This document shows, in pieces, positions 1-6,191 of a DNA stretch of 20,488 nt (positions are counted from its first letter, which is position 1; every line of letters begins with the position of its first letter). The notes beneath the pieces were generated by a model, which made no database searches, was not told where the DNA came from, and saw only the letters and a list, made by a program, of their open reading frames with translations. Source of the DNA: a virus; the IMG/VR virus record IMGVR_UViG_3300008110_001601, positions 1 through 20,488 of that record. One strand, written 5' to 3'. Both the position numbers and the translations under genes were made by a program.

Positions 1-1
1 A

Positions 2-145
2 AGAGGCAGCTTCAAGGCCCATGGTAATGGCTGGGAGCGGGTTTTGACGGCGGGCGATATTGCCGATTGGAAGCCGCATGACCCGCATGAATTTGTTGCG
101 CTTGAGGATAACTCACGCATCGTCAACATTGTAAAGGGGAAATAA
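2..145 (+). CDS. C-terminal end of an unidentified phage protein (possibly cupin-like), truncated by the window edge
   Basis: An open frame enters from the left edge and stops at TAA 143-145, giving 47 visible residues and no start. The tail reads KPHDPHEFVALEDNSRIVNI. A 'PHxPHE...ALED' run followed by short beta strands resembles the end of a cupin-type beta barrel, where such histidines can bind metal. That is only a resemblance, and the protein could equally be a virion decoration protein. It ends one base before the ATG of the next small gene, so the two are probably co-transcribed. The reading frame is secure because it is open from the edge and abuts the next gene; the function is not. 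Confidence 0.6.
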   Translation, partial: RGSFKAHGNGWERVLTAGDIADWKPHDPHEFVALEDNSRIVNIVKGK

Positions 146-146
146 A

Positions 147-299
147 ATGAAGATTGAACTCAGCATCAACGAAATCAATACGATCATGCAGGCTCTTGGC
201 AATTTGCCATACGCCAGTGTGTTTGAGCTTGTATTGAAAATCCGCGAACAGGTGCAGCCGCAATTGGCCGCGAAGCAAGAGGATGAAGAAAATGGCTAA
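147..299 (+). CDS. Small conserved-type phage protein, 50 aa
   Basis: This 50-residue gene starts MKIELSINEINTIMQALGNL and ends DEENG. The ATG is one base after the previous stop, with AGGGGA about seven bases upstream as ribosome binding site (inside the previous gene's last codons). The protein looks like a short helical pair: an amphipathic first half with 'NEIN.IMQALGNLP', and a second helix 'FELVLKIREQVQPQLA'. I recognise it as the kind of small protein often found in structural-gene regions of aquatic phages. No function is known to me. Its stop (297-299) lies inside the start of the next gene, so translation is probably coupled. Confidence 0.75.
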   Translation: MKIELSINEINTIMQALGNLPYASVFELVLKIREQVQPQLAAKQEDEENG

Positions 300-618
300 C
301 GCCTACACCTGGGTCATTGAGGCGATGGATTGCGTGCCTCAAGAGGACGGCAAGACCGATGTGGTGATTACTGTGCATTGGCGCCAAAACGCCACCAACG
401 GCACATACAACGCCACTGTGTACGGCACTGTAGGTCTGACCTACACGCCGGGTTCCCCGTTCACGCCGTATGCTAACCTGACGCAGGATCAAGTCATTGG
501 CTGGGTGCAGAATGCGCTTGGTTTTGATCAGTGCGCGCAATTGGCGGCGAACCTTGATCAGCAGATTGAAGCACAAATCAATCCGCCTGTGGTGACGCCG
601 GCGTTGCCTTGGGCCTGA
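292..618 (+). CDS. Phage protein of the DUF7936 type (108 aa)
   Basis: The chosen start gives MANAYTWVIEAMDCVPQEDG. AGAGGA lies eight bases before this ATG, so I prefer it to the in-frame ATG three codons upstream (283), which has a poorer site. The first 45 residues form a beta-rich stretch (YTWVIEAMDC, TDVVITVHWR), then a GTYNATVYGTVGL strand, then a helical end (QVIGWVQNAL, CAQLAANLDQQIEAQI). The 'YTWVIEAMDC' opening and DGKTDVVxTVHWR pattern are typical of a small phage family (DUF7936, from memory) of unknown role found near tail and lysis genes. It overlaps the preceding gene by eight bases. Confidence 0.75.
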   Translation: MANAYTWVIEAMDCVPQEDGKTDVVITVHWRQNATNGTYNATVYGTVGLTYTPGSPFTPYANLTQDQVIGWVQNALGFDQCAQLAANLDQQIEAQINPPVVTPALPWA

Positions 619-642
619 CTTCACAAGCATTGGTAGTGCCCA

Positions 643-1107
643 ATGGAGTTGCCCAAACTTACTCCTGTCGTTCAATTCCTCACGGCTAGTTTTGCGCTGG
701 CCGTGGGAGGCTACACGGCTGGGGAGAGGTTTGGGTGGTTCAAGAATGAAATCATTGCCTGGGCGCCAGAGCATTTTAGGATTGAACCGGCAAAGATTGG
801 GCAGCCCGTTACGGTAACAGTGGCGCGGATTAAAAAGCGCGACGACTGTTCTGTGGAAAACTTTGAGGTGACCATTCGTGACGGCGCTGGCGTAATCCAC
901 CAAGCGACACCAAGCATGACGCGGTTTACCGGCCCCGCAGGCCCAGAGATAGACACGTTCACCTACCTGCTGAACATCTCCGACAAGGAGACTATCGCCC
1001 CAGGCCGGGCGACGCTTTTGGCCACCATCAAATACAAATGCCCGGAGGGTGAGCGCACCGTCACCTACCCTCGGCACCAGAACCTGACCTTTATGCTGGA
1101 GAAGTGA
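643..1107 (+). CDS. Single-helix membrane protein of the lysis block, function unknown
   Basis: 154 residues. Residues about 8-27 (PVVQFLTASFALAVGGYTAG) form one hydrophobic segment that could be a membrane anchor or uncleaved signal. The remaining ~125 residues are polar and beta-rich, with several strands (PVTVTVARIKK, ENFEVTIRD, TFTYLLNIS, ATLLATIKYKC) and two cysteines (in DDCSVENF and KYKCPEG) that could pair outside the membrane. The likely topology is N-in with a periplasmic beta domain. It sits one base before the holin gene. Position and topology suggest a part in lysis or its control (antiholin or spanin-like), but it has no lipobox and does not match Rz/Rz1. The start has only a weak ribosome binding site. 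Confidence 0.7.
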   Translation: MELPKLTPVVQFLTASFALAVGGYTAGERFGWFKNEIIAWAPEHFRIEPAKIGQPVTVTVARIKKRDDCSVENFEVTIRDGAGVIHQATPSMTRFTGPAGPEIDTFTYLLNISDKETIAPGRATLLATIKYKCPEGERTVTYPRHQNLTFMLEK

Positions 1108-1108
1108 C

Positions 1109-1636
1109 ATGGACGGCCTTCTCAACCTCGTGCGCACGGTTGCGCCCAGCATCGCCAGCGCCGTTGGCGGCCCCTTGGCCGGTATGGCCACCAGGGCGAT
1201 TTCTGAGGCCCTGCTGGGCAAGCCAGACGGCACTGAGCAGGAGCTTGCTGAGGCCGCGGCCAAGGCCACCCCAGATCAGTTGCTGGCCCTTAAGCAGGCC
1301 GAGAATGCCTTTGCGGAGCGCATGCGTGAGCTAGACATTGATCTGGAGCGTATTGCCAATGAGGACCGCGCCAGCGCGCGGGACCGTGAAATCAAGACCG
1401 GCGACTGGATGCCCCGCGTTTTGGCCTTTGTCGTGGTCGGCGGCTTCATGCTGACGGTCTTTCTCGTGCTGCTCGGCTATGTTGACGGCATGCGGGATCC
1501 GCTCATGGCCACCACGGTTGGCACTCTGATAGGCTTTGTGTCTGCCAAGTGCGAGCAGGTGGTGGCCTACTACTTTGGCTCTTCTGCTGGCTCCAAGGCC
1601 AAGGATGAGGCCATCAACAGGATAAAATCAAAATGA
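1109..1636 (+). CDS. Holin, GTA-type three-helix family (GTA_holin_3TM-like)
   Basis: 175 residues. Residues 1-30 are Ala/Gly-rich and weakly hydrophobic. A charged helix follows (ENAFAERMRELDIDLERIAN, then EDRASARDRE). Two clear membrane segments lie at about 99-120 (MPRVLAFVVVGGFMLTVFLVLL) and 127-147 (DPLMATTVGTLIGFVSAKCE). The end 'AYYFGSSAGSKAKDEAI' is a hallmark of holins of the PF11351 group. Holins pierce the inner membrane at the programmed time and let the endolysin reach the cell wall. GGAG eight bases before the ATG serves as ribosome binding site. The stop overlaps the endolysin start as ATGA, so the pair is coupled. Family assignment is from motif memory and is fairly secure. 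Confidence 0.88.
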   Translation: MDGLLNLVRTVAPSIASAVGGPLAGMATRAISEALLGKPDGTEQELAEAAAKATPDQLLALKQAENAFAERMRELDIDLERIANEDRASARDREIKTGDWMPRVLAFVVVGGFMLTVFLVLLGYVDGMRDPLMATTVGTLIGFVSAKCEQVVAYYFGSSAGSKAKDEAINRIKSK

Positions 1637-2172
1637 GTGAATTGTTCCCCAAGGTTCTTAAATCTGTTCTGAAGCACGAGGGGCTGTGGAGCGACCACAG
1701 GGATGATCCCGGCGGCGCGACTATGAAGGGCGTGACGCTTCAGACGTATTCCGACTGGCTCGGGCGGCCGGCAAGCAAGGATGAATTGCGGAACATCCCA
1801 GATGACCATTTGGAGGCCATCTACCGCAAAGGATATTGGGCCAAGATCCGGGGCGATGAGCTTGCCGAGATCTCGCCTGGGCTTGCGGCGTGCGCTTTTG
1901 ACTTCGCGGTGAACAGCGGTCCAGGGCGGGCTGCCAAGGCCCTCCAGAGCCTTTGTGGGGCGGTTACGGATGGCGCGATTGGGCCCAACAGCCTGAAGCA
2001 GATAAAGGCCTGGGTTGGGATCCTTGGCCATAAAAGCGCAATTGAGGCCTTCCAGGCGTTTCGCCAACATTACTTGGAGAGCCTGGACACCTTCGCTACT
2101 TTCGGTCGGGGTTGGACCCGGCGCGTTGCTGAAGTGCGGGAAGAGGCCCTCAAATTGTCTGCGGGGGCCTGA
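1633..2172 (+). CDS. Endolysin, glycoside hydrolase family 108 (N-acetylmuramidase)
   Basis: 179 residues. The N-terminal part carries the GH108 signature: HEGLWSDHRDDPGGATMKGV at residues 15-34, with Glu16 as the expected catalytic acid followed by the conserved DPGG. The middle has YRKGYWAKI and 'CAFDFAVNSGPGRAAKALQ'. The C-terminal half ('DGAIGPNSLKQIKAW...FRQHYLESL') matches the PG_binding_3 domain usually fused to this family. It cleaves the peptidoglycan glycan chain. No signal peptide or anchor is present, so release through the upstream holin is expected. The ATG overlaps the holin stop by four bases. Length is normal for the family. Confidence 0.93.
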   Translation: MSELFPKVLKSVLKHEGLWSDHRDDPGGATMKGVTLQTYSDWLGRPASKDELRNIPDDHLEAIYRKGYWAKIRGDELAEISPGLAACAFDFAVNSGPGRAAKALQSLCGAVTDGAIGPNSLKQIKAWVGILGHKSAIEAFQAFRQHYLESLDTFATFGRGWTRRVAEVREEALKLSAGA

Positions 2173-2192
2173 ATATTCTCGGCAGTAAATTG

Positions 2193-2216
2193 CCTTGCCT
2201 TAGCTATGAGGCAGGG
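2193..2216 (+). terminator. Hairpin after the lysis block (possible weak terminator)
   Basis: The arms CCTTGCCTTA and TGAGGCAGGG form a ten-pair stem (two G-U pairs) closed by a four-base GCTA loop, 21 bases after the endolysin stop. Only a poor T-run follows (CTATATTTG), so termination would be partial at best. It may instead be an mRNA processing or stability element. Confidence 0.4.
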
Positions 2217-2224
2217 GCTATATT
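2195..2224 (+). promoter_or_regulatory. Candidate sigma70-type promoter for the virion genes
   Basis: TTGCCT (2195-2200) and TATATT (2219-2224) are separated by 18 bases, about 55 bases before the adaptor gene. The -10 matches 5 of 6 consensus positions and the -35 matches 4 of 6. The spacer coincides with most of the hairpin, so one of the two readings may be accidental. There is no experimental or comparative support. Confidence 0.3.
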
Positions 2225-2278
2225 TGAAAAACGGCGCAAGCTGAAGCAGCTGCGGAGAGTAAATCCGGCGGAGTCAGC

Positions 2279-2911
2279 ATGGCGTATGTAATGACCTACG
2301 ACAGTTTGCTGGTCGATCTGCGACGTTATCTTGAGCGTGGCTTTACGCAGGAAAGCGACCAGATTGTCTACGACCAGTTGCCTCGCCTTATCACATTGGG
2401 CGAGCGCCGGATTGCGCGCGAGCTGAAGATTGAGGGCTTTATTCGTGCCGTCCAGACGCCGCTTCAGGTTGGCGTTGCGGTCTACTTAAAGCCAGATCGT
2501 TGGCGTGACACTGTCAGCATGACGCTCAATGGCGTGCCGATTTTCGCCCGTGCCTATGAGTATTGCCGCAACTATTGGCCGAATGAGGCCCAGACTGGCA
2601 CCCCGCAGTTTTATGCCGACTATGACTTCCAGCACTGGCTGCTTGCGCCGACGCCTGACGCGGCCAGCACTCTGGAGATTTTGTATTACGAGCAGCCTGC
2701 GCTGTTGGGTGAAGAGTTGCAGACGAATTGGCTGACGGAATATGCGCCTGATTTGTTGCTCTACGCGGCGCTGTTGGAGGCGACGCCATTCTTGAAGAGC
2801 GACGAGCGCATTCAGACTTGGCAGGCTTTGTATGACAGGGCGGCTCAGGCCATTAGCGGCGAGGATCTGAAGCGCATCATGGATCGCAGCGCCAACAGGA
2901 GTGAAGCCTGA
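2279..2911 (+). CDS. Head-tail adaptor protein (SU10 adaptor-like)
   Basis: 210 residues, starting MAYVMTYDSLLVDLRRYLER, with GGCGGAG six bases upstream. The layout is that of the SU10-type adaptor: an N-terminal helix, 'YDQLPRLITLGERRIARELK' (residues 36-55, the characteristic multi-helix start), a beta-rich centre (AVYLKPDRWRDTVSMTLNGV), then 'GTPQFYADYDFQHWLLAPTP' and 'LEILYYEQPALL', and a C-terminal helical part beginning NWLTEYAPDLLLYAALLEAT. Such proteins form the ring between portal and tail nozzle of short-tailed phages. It opens the virion block, right after the only sizeable gap on this arm. Its stop overlaps the next start (TGATG). The call rests on pattern recognition. Confidence 0.78.
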   Translation: MAYVMTYDSLLVDLRRYLERGFTQESDQIVYDQLPRLITLGERRIARELKIEGFIRAVQTPLQVGVAVYLKPDRWRDTVSMTLNGVPIFARAYEYCRNYWPNEAQTGTPQFYADYDFQHWLLAPTPDAASTLEILYYEQPALLGEELQTNWLTEYAPDLLLYAALLEATPFLKSDERIQTWQALYDRAAQAISGEDLKRIMDRSANRSEA

Positions 2912-4113
2912 TGACTATCTACACCGACGTTTTTGGCGGCGCTAATATCTACCCGAGTGAAATCAGCTACAGCTCAATCGCGCTTTCTGCTGATGTGACG
3001 CTCAGTTGGCCGGAAGAGACTTCCACCAATACAAATTTGGCGACCAGGATTATTGACGTCACGCCGGCATCTTCCGGCCTGAGCATCATCCTGCCGGATG
3101 CCAACAAGACTGGCACTGGCAATACGATCCTCTTCAATAACCGCGGCGCGAGCACGTTTACTGTCAAGAATGCCGTCGGCACGCAGGTTGTCACGATTGC
3201 GGGCGGCGAGTTGTGGCAGGTTTATGTTGCCAGCAACACGACGGCGGCCGGCACTTGGCGGTCTTTGCAGTATGGCGCGGCGGCGAGTGTCGCGAATGCC
3301 TCTGCCCTGGCCGGCAATGGGATTGTCGCGGTTGGCACTCTTCTCAGCCAGTCTGTTCCTGTTACGACGTTTAACAGCAACTACACGTCTGGCACTGCTG
3401 ACCGCGCCCTCATGTACAATTGGACTGGCGCGGCTGGGGTGTTTACGTTGCCGGATCCTGCGGTGGTGGGGAACAATTGGTTTCTCTACCTGCGCAATTC
3501 AGGCACTGGCGCCATTGTGGCGACGCCTCCGGGCATTGTCACGATCGACGGGTCTTCGACGCTCAGTTTCCAACCGGATGAGTCGGCTATTATTGTTTCG
3601 GATGGCACCAACTTCCACACCATTGGATTTGGGCAATCTGCGACTTTTGCGTTTGACTATACGGTTATTGATGTCGCCGGAACCGGCACCTATACGCTGA
3701 CCGGGTCTGAGCTCAATCGCATTGCGTACCGATTTACTGGCGTGTTGACTGGCAATCGGATTGTCGTCGTTCCGGCGACCATTCAGCAGTATTGGGTCGA
3801 TAACCAGACGACTGGCGCGTTTACGTTTACGATTGCGCCATCTGGTGGTGGCTCTAGCGTCAGCATTGCCCAGGGCTCTCGTTCTATCCTCTATTGCGAT
3901 GGAACTGACGTTCTTGAGGCCGACACTGCCGGCGTGTCTTTTCCGATTACTATCGGTCAAGGCGGCACGAATGCCACCACGGCGAGCGGCGCACGGATTA
4001 ACCTAGGCGGCACTTCGACTGGGATTGCTCTATTTACTGCGGCGGATCAGGCGGCGGCTTGGGCTGCCTTGGGCGTTGCCCAGGCCGGCAATATCAATGG
4101 CGGCACGTTCTGA
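2911..4113 (+). CDS. Tail fibre/appendage-like protein with three related beta modules
   Basis: 400 residues, rich in Thr, Gly, Val, Ala and Ser, nearly all beta. Three segments look alike: about 57-121 (SIILPDANKTGTGNTILFNN ... GGELWQVYVAS), 176-240 (VFTLPDPAVVGNNWFLYLRN ... PDESAIIVSDGT), and 282-336 (RIVVVPATIQQYWVDNQTT ... QGSRSILYCDGT). Each runs strand, 'LPD'-like turn, 'NxxG' strand, then a strand ending in a 'DGT'-like turn. The end 'IGQGGTNATTASGARINLGG' (348-367) is the common phage-fibre motif that precedes or links fibre domains. Role: probably a virion appendage contacting the host or filling the tail rim. It lies between adaptor and nozzle, an unusual place for a receptor-binding protein, and starts on TGATG with the adaptor stop. 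Confidence 0.65.
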   Translation: MTIYTDVFGGANIYPSEISYSSIALSADVTLSWPEETSTNTNLATRIIDVTPASSGLSIILPDANKTGTGNTILFNNRGASTFTVKNAVGTQVVTIAGGELWQVYVASNTTAAGTWRSLQYGAAASVANASALAGNGIVAVGTLLSQSVPVTTFNSNYTSGTADRALMYNWTGAAGVFTLPDPAVVGNNWFLYLRNSGTGAIVATPPGIVTIDGSSTLSFQPDESAIIVSDGTNFHTIGFGQSATFAFDYTVIDVAGTGTYTLTGSELNRIAYRFTGVLTGNRIVVVPATIQQYWVDNQTTGAFTFTIAPSGGGSSVSIAQGSRSILYCDGTDVLEADTAGVSFPITIGQGGTNATTASGARINLGGTSTGIALFTAADQAAAWAALGVAQAGNINGGTF

Positions 4114-5957
4114 TGAAGGCAACGACTGTCGTCCTCAAGTCTGCGGCGGGCATTAAGCGTGACGGCACGCGCTTTGAGGGCGACAATTATGTTGATGGCC
4201 AGTGGGTGCGGTGGCAGCGCGGCTTGCCCCGCAAGATTGGCGGCTATCGTTCTGTTCAAAAATATCTGAGCGAAATCAGCCGCGGCTTTTCCACATTCAC
4301 CCAAGCTGGTTTTGTTTACTGCCATTCTGGCAGTGAGAATTACCTTGAGCGGTTCACGATTGATGCGAGCTTCAACAGCTCGGTTGTGACTGACAGGACG
4401 CCTATCAATGTGGCCGCGACTGCGACGGTGACATTGACTGGTGGCGCTGCTGGGTCTGTGGATATGATCACGGTTGACGGCGTCAACATCATGTCTGGGT
4501 CTGTCGCCTTCACGACGAACTTATCGACCACGGCGACTGCAGTTGCGGCCAACATCAATGCCCACACGTCTGTGCCTGAATACACGGCGGCGGCCGTCGG
4601 CCCAATCATCACGATCAGTGCGGCGGCTGCAGCTGGGTCGGATCCCAATAGCTACCAAGTGGCGGTCACGACCACCACCATCACAGAGACGCACACTGAC
4701 ATGGCCGGCGGGTCATTTGCCTACACGGCAAGCGCCGACAATGTTTGGATGTTTGACTATCAGTATGAATCGTCTTCAAACCAAAACTACATCCTTGCGC
4801 ATGCCGCTCCGAATTTGAGTTGCATCTGCAATGACCAGGGTGGCCAGATTTTCTATGGCGATGTTTTGGGGACGAATAAGCTGAAGTCCATTTCGCTGCC
4901 GGCCGATGCAAATGCCACGGGCGGCATTGTTTCCCTGCACCCCTATTTGTTTTACTACGGCACTGATGGAATTATTGGCTGGTCCAAGCCTGGGGAGCCG
5001 ACAGAGCTTCGCGACACGACTGCAGGCGCCGGATTGGCGCGCGTGTGGGGCCAGAAGATCATCAAGGGCCTCCCCTTGCGCGCTGGCTCTGGGAGTGCCC
5101 CTGCGGGCATCTTCTGGGCATTTGATGCGGTCATCCGTGCCACCTTCACCGGCGGCGCTTCCATATTCCAGTTTGACGTGGTCGCGACTGACACGTCTAT
5201 TTTGTCTCCCACCTGCGTCATTGACTATGACGGCGTGTTTTTCTGGTGTGGCGTTGACCGTTTCATGATGTTCAATGGCGTGGTGCGTGAAGTGCCAAAC
5301 AATATGAATATCAATTACTTCTTCGACGGTCTTAACAAATCACAGCAGAATAAAGTCTTTGCTTTTAAGGTGCCTCGGTATGGCGAGATTTGGTGGTGCT
5401 ACCCGCGTGGCGATGCCACCGAATGCACGCATGCCGTCATCTACAATGTCCGCGAAAACACTTGGTACGACACTGAGTTGCCGAATGGCGGGCGTTCTGC
5501 CGGCCAGTTTGCAAACTCCTTTGCGGCGCCGGTTCTGACGGGCGTCACTCAGAATGTGGACGGCTACAAGGTTTGGGTGCAGGAGCAGTTGACTGACGAG
5601 TATGATGGGCCGAACATCTTCCCCATCCAGTCATACTTTGAGACTGCCGACTTGTCGCAATTGGTGCAGGGTCAGAACGAGTATCTGCGGATCACGACGA
5701 TTGAGCCTGACTTTGTGCAGCGCGGCGCAATGACTGTTCAAGTTACTGGCCGAGCAAATGCAAGGGCTCCAGAGGTTTACAGCACAATCTTCACGTTCCC
5801 TGAGAACCCATCCACACCACATGAACAGATTGTCATGCTCAAGGAGCAGCGCCGTGAATTGCGGGTGCGATTTGAAAGCAATGAAGTCTATGGCGATTAT
5901 CAGATGGGCCAGATCATTGGGCATATGTCTGTGGGCGACAGGACGGTACTGGGATGA
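4113..5957 (+). CDS. Tail nozzle / stabilisation protein (beta-propeller type) with an inserted adhesin-like domain
   Basis: 614 residues from ATG 4113 (MKATTVVLKSAAGIKRDGTR). This ATG overlaps the upstream stop as TGATG; an in-frame ATG at 4059 lies inside the previous gene and is unlikely. After the opening 'FEGDNYVDGQWVRWQRGLPR' the chain has propeller-like repeats (VWMFDYQYESS, GGQIFYGDVLG, HPYLFYYGTDGIIGW, YDGVFFWCGVDRFMMFNG, GEIWWCYPRGD, VIYNVRENTWYDTELP). This layout is that of short-tail nozzle proteins (P22 gp10, T7 gp12, SU10 nozzle). Residues about 100-202 interrupt it with a Thr/Ala-rich module, 'GSVDMITVDGVNIM', then 'ATAVAANINAHTSVPEYTA', then ITISAAAAAGSDPN, of a sort found inserted in many phage surface proteins. 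The nozzle call is fairly good. Confidence 0.72.
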   Translation: MKATTVVLKSAAGIKRDGTRFEGDNYVDGQWVRWQRGLPRKIGGYRSVQKYLSEISRGFSTFTQAGFVYCHSGSENYLERFTIDASFNSSVVTDRTPINVAATATVTLTGGAAGSVDMITVDGVNIMSGSVAFTTNLSTTATAVAANINAHTSVPEYTAAAVGPIITISAAAAAGSDPNSYQVAVTTTTITETHTDMAGGSFAYTASADNVWMFDYQYESSSNQNYILAHAAPNLSCICNDQGGQIFYGDVLGTNKLKSISLPADANATGGIVSLHPYLFYYGTDGIIGWSKPGEPTELRDTTAGAGLARVWGQKIIKGLPLRAGSGSAPAGIFWAFDAVIRATFTGGASIFQFDVVATDTSILSPTCVIDYDGVFFWCGVDRFMMFNGVVREVPNNMNINYFFDGLNKSQQNKVFAFKVPRYGEIWWCYPRGDATECTHAVIYNVRENTWYDTELPNGGRSAGQFANSFAAPVLTGVTQNVDGYKVWVQEQLTDEYDGPNIFPIQSYFETADLSQLVQGQNEYLRITTIEPDFVQRGAMTVQVTGRANARAPEVYSTIFTFPENPSTPHEQIVMLKEQRRELRVRFESNEVYGDYQMGQIIGHMSVGDRTVLG

Positions 5958-6187
5958 GCATTCGCGTTACTCTCCCTACTGGGCTTGGGTTGCGGGATTG
6001 GGCAGATCAGATTGCCTTGGACCTTGATCCTTATGGCACCTTTGGGCGTCTGGACATTGAGGACCAGTGGCAGAATTGGGCCATGCAGTTTCTCAATAAT
6101 ATGACGCTCAAAGAAAATTTCCCAATCCCCTATTATTTCGATAATTGGCAGGAATGGGCCGAGCGTTTTTGTCAGGCTTTGGAGTAG
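5954..6187 (+). CDS. Small virion-region protein, 77 aa, unknown function
   Basis: It starts MSIRVTLPTGLGLRDWADQI on an ATGA overlap with the nozzle gene and ends FCQALE. It is acidic and rich in Trp, Phe and Tyr, with two similar aromatic runs: 'EDQWQNWAMQFLNNMTL' (about 36-52) and 'YYFDNWQEWAERFCQAL' (60-76). Both follow a D/N-x-W-Q-x-W-A-x-x-F plan, so the gene may be a tandem duplication of one helix. The operon position between nozzle and internal proteins suggests a tail or chaperone role, but no family is recognised. Good gene structure on both sides makes it real. Confidence 0.75.
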   Translation: MSIRVTLPTGLGLRDWADQIALDLDPYGTFGRLDIEDQWQNWAMQFLNNMTLKENFPIPYYFDNWQEWAERFCQALE

Positions 6188-6191
6188 CGAT

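Noticed and set aside
184-1269. Long minus-strand open frame (361 codons) across the lysis region
   Set aside because: It is antisense to four well-supported plus-strand genes with ribosome binding sites, overlaps and recognisable families; its product is basic, Arg/His/Pro-rich and unlike any protein.
4059-4112. Earlier start for the nozzle gene
   Set aside because: It would overlap the fibre gene by 54 bases, and the added residues are an out-of-frame reading of that gene; the TGATG start at 4113 follows the pattern of neighbouring genes.
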